Positions 6,595 to 15,443 of a DNA stretch of 28,025 bases are shown piece by piece (positions within the stretch are counted from its first letter, which is position 1; each line of letters opens with the position of its first letter). The notes beneath the pieces are model-generated. The model made no database searches and had not been told where the DNA came from. It saw only the letters and a program-made list of their open reading frames with translations. This DNA comes from JAAFIP01 sp031390175 (GTDB taxonomy: Bacteria > Pseudomonadota > Gammaproteobacteria > Burkholderiales > Burkholderiaceae_C), in the NCBI GenBank assembly GCA_031390175.1, contig JANMTF010000151.1:1-28025 (forward strand). The letters are read 5' to 3'. The position numbers and the translations under genes were made by a program.

Positions 6595-7075
6595 AACACA
6601 ATCCCCCACGCTTGCCACTGCGTGTGCTGCGCGCAGATTAGTTCGCGGGTTCACTCTGCTGGAACTGCTGGTGGTGATAGCCATCATTGCGATTGGCACA
6701 GCGGGTGCCACACTGGCTTTGCGTGACAGTAGCACCACCGCTTTGGAGCGTGAGGCGCAAAGGGTGGCGGCTGTGCTGGAAGCTGGGCGAAGCCAGTCAC
6801 GCACCTTGGGACTGGCGGTGCGCTGGTTGCCCGGTGCGGAGGGCTTTACATTGACGGGCAGCGACACGCCAGACAACGCGAAAGATGAAGCGACGCTGCA
6901 GGCATGGCTGACAGCGGGTACGTCGGCGTACATCAGCAGCACCCGCACATTTGTATTGCTCGGGCCCGAGCCGATTATTTCCGCGCAATCAGTCACGCTG
7001 CGTCTGGAAGACCGCAGCGTACAAATCAGCACCGACGGTTTGCGCCCTTTCCGCATCGAGAACACTACTCCATGA
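6572..7075 (+). CDS. gspH: Type II secretion minor pseudopilin GspH
   Basis: Minor pseudopilin, 167 residues from ATG 6572. The leader ends VRG and is followed by FTLLELLVVIAIIAIGTAGATLAL, with Glu at mature position 5. The rest is a weakly conserved GspH-like globular part that ends in DGLRPFRIENTTP. The chosen start overlaps gspG by 23 bp; an alternative ATG at 6539 would overlap by 56 bp and lengthen the leader to 37 residues. The stop overlaps the gspI start as ATGA. It likely belongs to the pilus tip complex with GspI, J and K. Confidence 0.9.
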   Translation: MLISVVGKTQSPTLATACAARRLVRGFTLLELLVVIAIIAIGTAGATLALRDSSTTALEREAQRVAAVLEAGRSQSRTLGLAVRWLPGAEGFTLTGSDTPDNAKDEATLQAWLTAGTSAYISSTRTFVLLGPEPIISAQSVTLRLEDRSVQISTDGLRPFRIENTTP

Positions 7076-7461
7076 GGCACCAATCACCTTCGCAGCGCAG
7101 CGCACGGCCTGGCGTGCGGGGCTTTACCCTGATTGAAATCATGGTCTCTTTGGCTATTGTGTCCATCGCGCTGCTGGCTGGCTCTCAGGCGGTGAACGCA
7201 CTATCAAGAGGCGCGCAGCGGCAAAGCGATGTGCTGTTGGCCCAGTTGTGCGCTGAAAACGAGTTGATCAAAATGCGACTGTCTAAACAAATGCCCAGCG
7301 TGGGCGACAGCACCGCCCCTTGTGAGCAGGCAGGCAAAGCCTTCACCGTGAATATGGAAGTGCGGCCCACGCCCAACCCCAGTTTTCGCCGGGTGGATGC
7401 CAAAGTGTTGGACGATAACGTGCCAGTTTTGAACATCTCCACCATCGTCAGCAGGTACTGA
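7072..7461 (+). CDS. gspI: Type II secretion minor pseudopilin GspI
   Basis: Minor pseudopilin, 129 residues. The leader ends VRG, followed by FTLIEIMVSLAIVSIALLAG with Glu5. The body contains QSDVLLAQLCAENELIKMRL and a C-terminal VLNISTIVSRY, as in GspI proteins. ATG 7072 forms a 4-bp ATGA overlap with gspH, the usual sign of translational coupling; earlier in-frame starts lie within gspH. GspI forms the core of the pseudopilus tip with GspJ and GspK. Confidence 0.93.
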   Translation: MRHQSPSQRSARPGVRGFTLIEIMVSLAIVSIALLAGSQAVNALSRGAQRQSDVLLAQLCAENELIKMRLSKQMPSVGDSTAPCEQAGKAFTVNMEVRPTPNPSFRRVDAKVLDDNVPVLNISTIVSRY

Positions 7462-7463
7462 GC

Positions 7464-8162
7464 ATGCGCCGCTTGCCACGCCACGCTGCCCACGGTTTTA
7501 CGCTGATAGAGCTGATGGTGTCGATTTTTATCATGTCGATGCTGGCTCTGATGAGCTGGCGCGGCATTGATGGCATGGCGCGCGCCCAGGAGATCAGCCG
7601 CGAACGGGCCGATGCAGTAGCCACCATGCAAACGGCGCTGTCGCAATGGCAGTCTGACCTGGACCAAATGCAGCCCGCCAAGAGCGGCACGTCCATCGAC
7701 TACGATGGCCGCATCGTGCGGATCGTGCGCTACTACGGCGGCACTGAACTGCGGGTGGTGGCTTGGGGCAAGCGCATCATCGATGGCCAAACCCGCTGGA
7801 TACGCTGGCAGTCAGATCCTGCCACTACCCGTTTCGAACTGGAGGCGGCCCTCACCCAAGCTACCCAGTGGGGCATAAGGCCTACTGACGCACAGCTTGG
7901 CAACGAAGTGCAATTGGCTACGGTCGATGACTTGCAAATTTTTTACTACCGCAACGACGCATGGTCCAACCCTTTGTCTAACGCCAGCAGCAATGCCGTC
8001 CCACCGCCAGTGGCTACGCCACCCGTAGCAGGCGCTGGCACAGCGATTGCCCCGCCACCGGACGGGGTTCGCTTAGTACTCAAGCTTTCCGCCGGTCAAG
8101 CCTTGGCGGGCACTCTGATCCGCGATTGGGTGCAACCCACAATCGGTGGGAATAAAACATGA
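7464..8162 (+). CDS. gspJ: Type II secretion minor pseudopilin GspJ
   Basis: Minor pseudopilin, 232 residues. The leader ends AHG, followed by FTLIELMVSIFIMSMLALMSWRGIDGM with Glu5 and the extended helix typical of GspJ. The body has the usual QWQSDLDQM and a strand-rich region, with a Pro/Ala-rich insert at about residues 175-200 (PPPVATPPVAGAG). It starts 2 bp after gspI and ends in an ATGA overlap with gspK. Confidence 0.93.
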   Translation: MRRLPRHAAHGFTLIELMVSIFIMSMLALMSWRGIDGMARAQEISRERADAVATMQTALSQWQSDLDQMQPAKSGTSIDYDGRIVRIVRYYGGTELRVVAWGKRIIDGQTRWIRWQSDPATTRFELEAALTQATQWGIRPTDAQLGNEVQLATVDDLQIFYYRNDAWSNPLSNASSNAVPPPVATPPVAGAGTAIAPPPDGVRLVLKLSAGQALAGTLIRDWVQPTIGGNKT

Positions 8163-9133
8163 AGAAAATGCGCGGTGCAGCTTTGTTGGCTGCCATGCTC
8201 ACTGTCACGTTGGTGGCCAGCTTTGCTGCAGCGGCCGCCTGGCAGCAGTGGCGCGCCGTGGAAATTGAAGCGGCCGAGCGCGCGCGTGCGCAGGCCAGTT
8301 GGATATTGGTAGGCGCACTGGACTGGTCGCGCCTGATCTTGCGTGAAGACGCCCGCTCTGCATCCGGGGGCGCAGACCATTTGGGCGAGCCTTGGGCAGT
8401 GCCCCTGGCAGAGGCACGCTTGTCCAGCTTTTTAGCGGCCGACAAAAACAATACCGCCCTGTCGCCTGACGACGAAGGGGTAGAGCTTTTTCTGTCTGGC
8501 CAGATTGTCGATATGCAGTCGCGCCTCAATGTGATGAACTTGGTGGAGAACGGCAAGATTTCTGAACCCGTTTTGCGCAGTTTCTCCAAGCTGTTTGAGC
8601 TACTTAATTTGGACCAAATTGAACTCACGCGCGTGGCAGAAAATTTGCGTTTTGCCAGCGACACCAGCCCAGAAAACCTCTCGGGTCAACAGGCATCGCT
8701 CAGGCCCCAACGGATAGAGCAATTGGTCTGGCTGGGCCTTTCGCAAACCAGCCTGGACCAGCTCAAGCCATTTATCACCGTGTTACCTACCCGTACCCCG
8801 GTCAATGTCAACACCGCTCCTGCCGAGGTGTTGTATGCCAGCGTGCCAAGTTTGGAGCTGGACGGGGCACGCCAAATCGAGGCCAAGCGGGCGCAGCAGC
8901 ATTTTCGCAACCTCGGTGAACCTGGGCTGTTGGTGCCTGCTGCAGCCAGCGAGTTAAACACCGGACAGCACAGTATTGCCACCCGTTATTTTGAAGTGCG
9001 CGGGCGCCTGCGCCTGGCGCAAACCATTGTGCAAGAGCGCTCGCTGGTGGAACGCAACGGACTGGACGTGAAAACCCTGTGGCGTGAACGCGCCACATTA
9101 CCCAAATTTGAAGCTCCAGCCTCTCTACAATGA
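8159..9133 (+). CDS. gspK: Type II secretion minor pseudopilin GspK
   Basis: The large tip pseudopilin, 324 residues. The leader is short (MKKMRG), followed by AALLAAMLTVTLVASFAAAAAWQQW. It lacks the Glu at position 5, as is normal for GspK, whose place at the tip does not need it. Family segments include LSGQIVDMQSRLNVMNLV and the TPVNVNTAPAEVLYASV helix-hairpin-helix-like stretch. The C-terminus matches GspK (YFEVRGRLRLAQTIVQERSLVERNG). ATG 8159 overlaps the gspJ stop as ATGA. Confidence 0.94.
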   Translation: MKKMRGAALLAAMLTVTLVASFAAAAAWQQWRAVEIEAAERARAQASWILVGALDWSRLILREDARSASGGADHLGEPWAVPLAEARLSSFLAADKNNTALSPDDEGVELFLSGQIVDMQSRLNVMNLVENGKISEPVLRSFSKLFELLNLDQIELTRVAENLRFASDTSPENLSGQQASLRPQRIEQLVWLGLSQTSLDQLKPFITVLPTRTPVNVNTAPAEVLYASVPSLELDGARQIEAKRAQQHFRNLGEPGLLVPAAASELNTGQHSIATRYFEVRGRLRLAQTIVQERSLVERNGLDVKTLWRERATLPKFEAPASLQ

Positions 9134-9146
9134 CGATAACCTAATT

Positions 9147-10400
9147 ATGAGTACCCTTATCGTCACCCTCAGCAGTCCTGGCTCGTCCGGGAACGAGCTA
9201 GACTATTGTCTGGTCAGTAATGCGCAAACCATCAGCAGCCATGGCAGTGCTGCGCTGGCCCTGCTGCCGCGTGCCGATGAAACTGTCTTGCTGTTGCCCA
9301 GCACGGCGGTGGCATGGCACAGCGTCAATTTGCCCAAACTATCGCGCTCCACTTCTGCCCAAAAAATGCGCGCCGTCATCGATGGTATGGTGGAAGAGCA
9401 GCTGTTGGATGAGCCGTCTACGCTGCATATTGCCTCCTACCAGTCCAGCGCCAGCGCTGACAACAGCACCTGGCTGATGGTGTGCGACAAAGCGTGGCTG
9501 GCCCAGCAGTTGCAGGATATTCGCTCCGCTGGACACCGCATTAGCCGTATCGTGCCTCAAGCGTTTCCGCTCACCGCAGGCCCTATTGAAGACAGTACAG
9601 CTCGCGTGCACATCAGCGGTACCCCAGAAGCGGCCACCCTCACACTGACAGCTACCTCCGGTGTGCTGACCCTGCCCTTGGCCCATGCCCGCGCCGCCTG
9701 GCCAGCGCTGGCCCATGACGCAGTGCTGAATGTCACGGCCGAGCCTGCCGTGGCAGCACTGGCTGAGAGCACGCTGAACACCAAAGTAGCAATTGTGCAA
9801 AGCGCGCAGCAAGCCCTGCAAGCCATGCTCGACGCACGCACCTACGGCGTCGATTTGGCGCAAGGCGATATGACCGTAGCGGGCAGCGGCCGCTGGCTGC
9901 AGCAGGCCGGTGCGGTACTGCGCGACCTGTTGGCAGCACCCGCGTGGCGCACCGCCCGGATTGGCTTTGCGCTGTTGCTGGTGGCCAACGTGGTGGGGCT
10001 GAACGCCTGGGCTTGGAAAGAGCGCAACGCCTTGGTGGCCAAGCGCCAGCTCTCCTCCCAATTGCTCACGCAAACCTTTCCCAACGTCAAAGTGGTGGTT
10101 GACGCGCCTGTGCAAATGCAGCGCGAGCTGAGCGCGCTACGCCAATCCAGTGGCGCGCTGGGCAGCCGCGATTTAGAGAGCATGTATGCACGTTTTGCTG
10201 CCCTGGCGGCCATTACCACCGCCCCTTCAGCGATTGATTTTGCAGCGGGTGAGTTGAGCATCAAAGGCTCGGGCCTGGCAGCATCGCAGCTCTCAGGCTT
10301 GCAGGACAAACTGCAAAGCGCGGGCCTGGCAGCGCGCAGCGAGGCTGACCGCGTGGTCGTCAGTGAGCTCGTCGCAAACCGCAGCGGAGGTGCTAAATGA
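9147..10400 (+). CDS. gspL: Type II secretion protein GspL
   Basis: Inner-membrane platform protein, 417 residues, that binds the ATPase GspE through its cytoplasmic domain. The N-terminal part (about 1-235) is the actin-like GspL fold. A membrane helix (IGFALLLVANVVGLNAWAW) and a periplasmic ferredoxin-like part follow. The post-membrane segment NALVAKRQLSSQLLTQTFPNV is typical. ATG 9147 is preferred (13 bp after gspK); a GTG at 9084 in the same frame would overlap gspK by 50 bp. It ends in an ATGA overlap with gspM. Confidence 0.93.
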   Translation: MSTLIVTLSSPGSSGNELDYCLVSNAQTISSHGSAALALLPRADETVLLLPSTAVAWHSVNLPKLSRSTSAQKMRAVIDGMVEEQLLDEPSTLHIASYQSSASADNSTWLMVCDKAWLAQQLQDIRSAGHRISRIVPQAFPLTAGPIEDSTARVHISGTPEAATLTLTATSGVLTLPLAHARAAWPALAHDAVLNVTAEPAVAALAESTLNTKVAIVQSAQQALQAMLDARTYGVDLAQGDMTVAGSGRWLQQAGAVLRDLLAAPAWRTARIGFALLLVANVVGLNAWAWKERNALVAKRQLSSQLLTQTFPNVKVVVDAPVQMQRELSALRQSSGALGSRDLESMYARFAALAAITTAPSAIDFAAGELSIKGSGLAASQLSGLQDKLQSAGLAARSEADRVVVSELVANRSGGAK

Positions 10401-10936
10401 ACGCTTTAACCCAGCGCTGGGCCAGCTTTGCCGGGCGCGAAAAAACGATGGTGATCGCCGCGGGTATGGTAGTAGGCTTGGCACTGCTGTGGTGGGTGGC
10501 ACTGGCCCCCGCCCTGCAAACCCTGCGCGCGGCCGACGCGCAGCACGCCCAGATGGATGCGCAGTTGCAGTCCATGCGCCTGCTTGCCGCCGAAGCCACG
10601 GGACTGCGCGGGCAACGCAGCTTGGGCTATGAAGAATCGCTGCGCAACCTGGAAAACTCCATCAAGCAAACCTTCGGCGCTGCGGCCACCTTGGCTGTCA
10701 GCGATACACGGGCTAGCCTTACTCTCAAGGGCGTCAGCGCCGACGCTTTGGCCCAGTGGCTCAGCCAAGCGCGCATCAATGCCCGCGTAGTGCCCAGCGA
10801 GGCGCGTTTGCAACGAAGCAGTGCGGGCCCAGCGGCGTCCAGCACGGCAAGTAGCGCCACAACCACATCCGCGTCTGTATCCCCCAGCCCGGTTCTGTGG
10901 GACGGCGTGTTGGTATTGGCATTGCCTGCCCGGTAG
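10397..10936 (+). CDS. gspM: Type II secretion protein GspM
   Basis: Inner-membrane platform partner of GspL, 179 residues. There is a short cytoplasmic N-terminus, one membrane helix at about 15-35 (TMVIAAGMVVGLALLWWVALAPAL), a likely coiled-coil (LRAADAQHAQMDAQLQSMRLL) and a small periplasmic ferredoxin-like domain (LKGVSADALAQWLSQARIN...VPSEARLQR). A Ser/Ala/Thr-rich linker precedes the C-terminal strand VLWDGVLVLALPAR. ATG 10397 overlaps the gspL stop. Identification rests on topology and position as much as on motif. Confidence 0.9.
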   Translation: MNALTQRWASFAGREKTMVIAAGMVVGLALLWWVALAPALQTLRAADAQHAQMDAQLQSMRLLAAEATGLRGQRSLGYEESLRNLENSIKQTFGAAATLAVSDTRASLTLKGVSADALAQWLSQARINARVVPSEARLQRSSAGPAASSTASSATTTSASVSPSPVLWDGVLVLALPAR

Positions 10937-10947
10937 AGCACCCACGC

Positions 10948-11796
10948 ATGGCACGCACCATCCCACTTGCTCGCTTTGGTTCACGCAGTGCGCGCGGCCT
11001 CGCGCACAAGCGCGCGCCTACCGCTAAAGCCCCGGGCTACAAGCGCTGGGCCTGGTCGGGTGCCATCTTGGGCGCACTGGGCGCGCTCACTGTGTTTGCG
11101 CCAGCAGCGTGGCTGGCGGCAGGCATTGCCCAAGCCAGCAACGGGCAAGTGGTGCTGGCCGACCCTCGCGGCACAGTGTGGCATGGCTCTGCCCAGCTGG
11201 TTTTAACCGGGGGTGTCAGTTCTACCGATGCTACCGCCCTGCCCGAGCGCGTGCTGTGGACGCTGTGGCCCAGTCTGTCGGGTTTAAACGGCGAAGTGCG
11301 GCCCACCTGTTGCAGCACCACGCCCGCCAAGGTGCTGGCCAGCGCGCGCTGGGGCGGTGCGCGGATAGACGTGACAGCCCTCAAGCTCAATCTGCCTGCA
11401 CAACTGCTCACAGGTTTGGGTACGCCATGGAATACACTCAATCCGCAAGGCCAGCTTTTACTGGTGTCCAATGCTTTGTCCCTGGACTGGGCGCAAGGTC
11501 GTGCGCAGTTGGATGGCACCGCCACGCTAGACATGACCGAGGTATCTTCGCGCTTGTCTACTTTGCGCCCTCTGGGTGACTACCGCTTGAGCTTGACAGG
11601 TGGCGCAGCCCCCAGCGTGCAGCTAGAGACACTGCAAGGTGCCTTGCAGCTCAGCGGCTCGGGGCAGTGGGTAGGCTCTCGCATGCGGTTTTCAGGGGAG
11701 GCCAGTGCTGCACCCGACCGTGAAGCTGCGCTGTCCAATTTGCTCAACATCATTGGCCGCAGACAAGGTGCCAAATCGCTCATTTCTTTAGGGTAG
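10948..11796 (+). CDS. gspN: Type II secretion protein GspN
   Basis: Inner-membrane accessory protein of the type II system, 282 residues from ATG 10948, 11 bp after gspM. An earlier in-frame GTG at 10897 overlaps gspM and is less likely. It has a basic N-terminus, a membrane helix (about 37-58, WSGAILGALGALTVFAPAAWLA), and the GspN-like LADPRGTVWHGSAQLVLTGG segment. A periplasmic strand-rich part follows, with LPAQLLTGLGTPWNTLNPQG and TLQGALQLSGSGQW. GspN is present in only some systems; its role is not well defined. The stop is 3 bp before the gspD ATG. Confidence 0.9.
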   Translation: MARTIPLARFGSRSARGLAHKRAPTAKAPGYKRWAWSGAILGALGALTVFAPAAWLAAGIAQASNGQVVLADPRGTVWHGSAQLVLTGGVSSTDATALPERVLWTLWPSLSGLNGEVRPTCCSTTPAKVLASARWGGARIDVTALKLNLPAQLLTGLGTPWNTLNPQGQLLLVSNALSLDWAQGRAQLDGTATLDMTEVSSRLSTLRPLGDYRLSLTGGAAPSVQLETLQGALQLSGSGQWVGSRMRFSGEASAAPDREAALSNLLNIIGRRQGAKSLISLG

Positions 11797-11799
11797 GTT

Positions 11800-14031
11800 A
11801 TGAAAAAAATACCATTTGACATGCAACTTTCAAACCTGAGTTTGGCAAGTTTTTCGCTCGAAAACGCTAGTATTTTTATAGCTGCTCGCGCAATGTTGTA
11901 TTCGGCTCCTATCGTATTTGGCCTCAACTTTGCTGCTGTGGCGCAAACACCGCCTGGTACAGGTGCTACGGGTGCTGCGACTACCGGTGCCGGTGCCAGC
12001 CGCAGCCCCCAAGGCGTTACTCTCAATTTCGTCAACGCCGAGATCGCTGAAGTAGCTCGCACCATGGGCGTGATGACCAACCGCAACATCGTGGTCGATC
12101 CGCGCGTCAAGGGCACGATGAACCTGAGCAGCGACAAACCGCTCAGCACCGCTGCAGCGTACAACCAGTTTTTGGCGATGCTGCGCTTTCAAGGTTTTAC
12201 GGTGGTGGAGGCTGGGGGCATCTCCAAAATAGTGCCCGAGGCTGATGCCAAGCTGCAAGGTGGCTCGGTCACCACCAGCGAAGCGCGCGTAGGTGGCAAC
12301 CAAATTTCGACCCAGATTTTCCGTTTGAACTATGAAACCGCGAACAACCTGGTGCCGATCCTGCGTCCCCTGATCAGTCCCAACAACACCATCAACGTCA
12401 ACCCCGGCAACAACTCGCTCATCATTACAGACTACGCCGACAATTTGCAGCGCCTGTCGCGCATCATCGCCACGCTGGACGTAGCCAACGCCACCGACCT
12501 GGAGATCATTACCCTGCAACATGCTGTAGCTGCCGATTTGGTTCCGCTACTGCTGCGCCTGTCTGAAGGCGGCTCCGTCCCAGGCGCTGCCGCTGGCCAA
12601 GCCGATACGTCTTTTAGAACCACCATCCTGCCCGAACCGCGCAGCAATTCCATCATCATTCGCGCGGCCAATCCTGCGCGCCTGCAGATCATCAAATCGC
12701 TGGTGCAGAGACTAGACCAACCCTCGTCGGCCCTGAACTCGGGCAACATCCATGTGGTGTATCTGAAAAACGCAGACGCTACCCGGGTAGCGGCTACTTT
12801 GCGCGCGGCTTTGGCGGCCAATACCTCGGGCGCAGCATCCGCTGGCGGCGGCGGCACAGTGGCTGCCCCACAACCAGCCGCGGTTGCTGCCGGAGCCAGC
12901 GCAGCCACATCGCCTACATCGCAAAACGCGTTGCCTTCCACAGGCGGTAATATCCAGGCCGACCCAGCCACCAACAGCCTGATCATCACCGCCAGTCAGC
13001 CGCAGTTTCGCCAAATTCGTGCTGTCATTGACATGTTGGACACGCGCCGTGCACAGGTGTACGTGGAGAGTTTGATTGCCGAGGTCAACAGCGACAAGGC
13101 GGCTGAATTCGGCATCCAATGGCAAAACGTGCTGGGCAACAAAGGCGATAAGAATATTGGCGTTTTAGGCACCAACTTTGGCGGCGGGGGCAACAACATC
13201 ATTGGTCTGGGTGTGGGTGCCAGCACTGGCACAGTGCTTCCGGGCAAAGGTTTTAACTTTGGCTTGGTGCGCGATCTGGGAGGCACTTATGTGCTGGGTT
13301 TGCTGGCCAACTTTTTGCAAACCTCCGGGGATGGCAACGTGCTGTCCACACCCAATTTGCTGACCTTGGATAACGAAGAAGCCAAGATTGTCATTGGCCA
13401 AAACGTGCCCTTTGTGACAGGGCAGTTCACCAATACCGGAGCGGGTGGAACAGGCGGGTCCGTCAACCCGTTCCAAACTATTGAACGCAAAGACGTTGGC
13501 CTGACGCTGCGGGTCAAACCACAAATCAGTGAAAACGGCACGATCAAAATGCAGATTTTCCAGGAAGTATCCAACGTCGATCCCGCATCGGTAGGCTCGG
13601 CCAGTGGTTTGATCACCAACAAACGCTCGATCGAATCGAGTGTATTGGTGGAAGACGGCGGGATTGTGGTGATTGGCGGCTTGCTGCAAGACGAGTTCAA
13701 CAACAGCCAGGAAAGAGTGCCTGGCTTGAGCGACATTCCCATCTTTGGTAACTTGTTCAAGAGCGAATCGCGTAAACGCAAGAAGACCAACTTGATGGTG
13801 TTTTTGCGTCCTGTAGTGGTCCGCAGCGCCCAGGATTCAGAGAGCCTGTCCCTAGACCGTTACGACATCATGCGTGTGCTGCAAAAGGACTCGCAGCCTA
13901 ACCCCAGTTCGGTTCTGAAGATTAATGAATCACCCGTGCTACCGCCGCAACGTCCGGTTACCCAACCTTCTGGCGTGCAAAAGCCGGTACCAGCCCCCTT
14001 GGGTGCGCCTATTGAGAAAGGCGGGCCATGA
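11800..14031 (+). CDS. gspD: Type II secretion secretin GspD
   Basis: The outer-membrane channel, 743 residues. After an unusually long N-terminal signal region (about 1-49, ending AAVAQ) come N0 (about 70-140, GVTLNFVNAEIAEVARTMG), N1-N3 repeats with IIRAANPARLQIIKSLVQRLD, and a Gly/Ala/Thr-rich insert in N3 (about 345-380). The secretin core runs from about 430 to 665, with VPFVTGQFTN, FQTIERKDVGLTLRVKPQI and VVIGGLLQDEFNNSQERVPGLSDIPIFGNLF. The C-terminal tail is Pro-rich. Residues 27-36 (IAARAMLYSA), in the hydrophobic core of the signal peptide, are encoded by a copy of the dispersed repeat. It starts 3 bp after gspN and overlaps gspE by 4 bp. Confidence 0.96.
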   Translation: MKKIPFDMQLSNLSLASFSLENASIFIAARAMLYSAPIVFGLNFAAVAQTPPGTGATGAATTGAGASRSPQGVTLNFVNAEIAEVARTMGVMTNRNIVVDPRVKGTMNLSSDKPLSTAAAYNQFLAMLRFQGFTVVEAGGISKIVPEADAKLQGGSVTTSEARVGGNQISTQIFRLNYETANNLVPILRPLISPNNTINVNPGNNSLIITDYADNLQRLSRIIATLDVANATDLEIITLQHAVAADLVPLLLRLSEGGSVPGAAAGQADTSFRTTILPEPRSNSIIIRAANPARLQIIKSLVQRLDQPSSALNSGNIHVVYLKNADATRVAATLRAALAANTSGAASAGGGGTVAAPQPAAVAAGASAATSPTSQNALPSTGGNIQADPATNSLIITASQPQFRQIRAVIDMLDTRRAQVYVESLIAEVNSDKAAEFGIQWQNVLGNKGDKNIGVLGTNFGGGGNNIIGLGVGASTGTVLPGKGFNFGLVRDLGGTYVLGLLANFLQTSGDGNVLSTPNLLTLDNEEAKIVIGQNVPFVTGQFTNTGAGGTGGSVNPFQTIERKDVGLTLRVKPQISENGTIKMQIFQEVSNVDPASVGSASGLITNKRSIESSVLVEDGGIVVIGGLLQDEFNNSQERVPGLSDIPIFGNLFKSESRKRKKTNLMVFLRPVVVRSAQDSESLSLDRYDIMRVLQKDSQPNPSSVLKINESPVLPPQRPVTQPSGVQKPVPAPLGAPIEKGGP
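11878..11907 (+). repeat. TAGCTGCT-family repeat within gspD signal peptide
   Basis: ATAGCTGCTCGCGCAAT matches the intergenic copy at 20465 exactly over 17 nt. The next 13 nt (GTTGTATTCGGCT) match ATTCTATTGGGCT with three differences. It encodes residues 27-36 of GspD. Confidence 0.7.
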
Positions 14032-15425
14032 GATACCCCCTGCCCTACGCCTTTGCACGCACCCAGCAAGTGCTGCTGCAAGACGATGCGGGTGATCTCA
14101 CCTTATGGCTGCACCCCAACTCTCCCCGCAGCGCGGTGGCTGAGGTGCTGCGCAAATACAGCCATACAGCCCCTCTGAGTATTGAATCCATTGCCGCCGA
14201 CGCGCTGGCCCAGCGCACCAGCGCCGCCTATGCGCAAGGCGAGTCCAGCGCCGCCATGGTGGTGAGCGAGGTGCAAACTGATGCCGACTTGACGCGCATG
14301 ATGCAAGAGCTGCCAGCCGTCGAGGACTTGCTGGAAACCTCTGACGACGCGCCGATTATCCGCATGCTCAACGCCTTGCTGACTCAGGCGGCGCGCGACG
14401 GGGCCAGCGATATCCACATTGAGCCCTACGAGCGCCACAGCGCGGTGCGCTTTCGGGTAGACGGTACGCTGCGCGAGGTGGTGCAGCCCAACCGCGCCCT
14501 GCATGCAGCGCTGATCTCGCGCCTGAAAATCATGGCTGAGCTGGATATATCGGAAAAACGCCTGCCACAAGACGGGCGTATCAGCCTGCGCATTGGTACC
14601 CGCGCGGTCGATGTACGGGTGAGCACCTTGCCCAGCGCGCACGGCGAGCGCGCGGTGCTGCGTTTGCTGGACAAAAGCGGCAACAAGCTCACGCTAGAGG
14701 CCGTGGGCATGCAGGGCAAAGTGTTGCAGCAGTTTGAGCAGCTGATTAGCCAGCCGCACGGGATTATCTTGGTCACCGGCCCTACCGGCTCGGGAAAAAC
14801 CACGACGCTCTATGCAGCCCTGGGAAAAATCGATGCCAGCCAGACCAACATCATGACGGTGGAAGACCCGATTGAATACGAACTGGCGGGTGTGGGCCAA
14901 ACCCAAGTGAATGCAAAGATCGACCTGACTTTTGCCAAAGCCCTGCGCGCCATCTTGCGGCAAGACCCGGACGTGATCATGATCGGCGAGATCCGCGACT
15001 TTGAAACCGCGCAGATCGCTATCCAAGCCTCGCTCACTGGCCACTTGGTGCTGGCCACGCTGCATACCAACGATGCGTCCAGCGCGGTTACGCGCCTGAC
15101 CGATATGGGCGTTGAGCCTTTCTTGCTCAGCTCATCGCTATTAGGTGTGCTGGCACAGCGCCTGGTGCGCAAACTGTGTACCCACTGCAAAGGCGCGGGT
15201 TGTACGCACTGCAACAGCATGGGCTACCAGGGCCGTACCGGCGTGTTTGAGCTGCTTACCAGCAACGACCATATCCGCGCCATGGTGCACAACCAAGCCT
15301 CGGAGGCCGACATCCGTACGGCAGCACTGGCCGCAGGGATGACTCTGATGCGCGACGACGGCGAACGCCTGATCGCCGATGGCATTACCAGCCGCGAAGA
15401 GGTGGTGCGCGTGACGCGCGACTAA
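14028..15425 (+). CDS. gspE: Type II secretion ATPase GspE
   Basis: Cytoplasmic hexameric ATPase, 465 residues, that powers pseudopilus assembly through GspL. An N-terminal domain is followed by DGASDIHIEPYERHSAVRFRVDG. The Walker A motif GPTGSGKTT is at about 251-259, the Asp box at IMTVEDPIEYEL, Walker B at PDVIMIGEIRD, and the His box at GHLVLATLHTND. A metal-binding tetracysteine lies at C384, C387, C392 and C395, with only four residues between the two CxxC pairs, shorter than the usual insert. QGRTGVFELL follows. The start overlaps the gspD stop as ATGA. Confidence 0.96.
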   Translation: MRYPLPYAFARTQQVLLQDDAGDLTLWLHPNSPRSAVAEVLRKYSHTAPLSIESIAADALAQRTSAAYAQGESSAAMVVSEVQTDADLTRMMQELPAVEDLLETSDDAPIIRMLNALLTQAARDGASDIHIEPYERHSAVRFRVDGTLREVVQPNRALHAALISRLKIMAELDISEKRLPQDGRISLRIGTRAVDVRVSTLPSAHGERAVLRLLDKSGNKLTLEAVGMQGKVLQQFEQLISQPHGIILVTGPTGSGKTTTLYAALGKIDASQTNIMTVEDPIEYELAGVGQTQVNAKIDLTFAKALRAILRQDPDVIMIGEIRDFETAQIAIQASLTGHLVLATLHTNDASSAVTRLTDMGVEPFLLSSSLLGVLAQRLVRKLCTHCKGAGCTHCNSMGYQGRTGVFELLTSNDHIRAMVHNQASEADIRTAALAAGMTLMRDDGERLIADGITSREEVVRVTRD

Positions 15426-15443
15426 ATTCCCAGCACATAGCCC

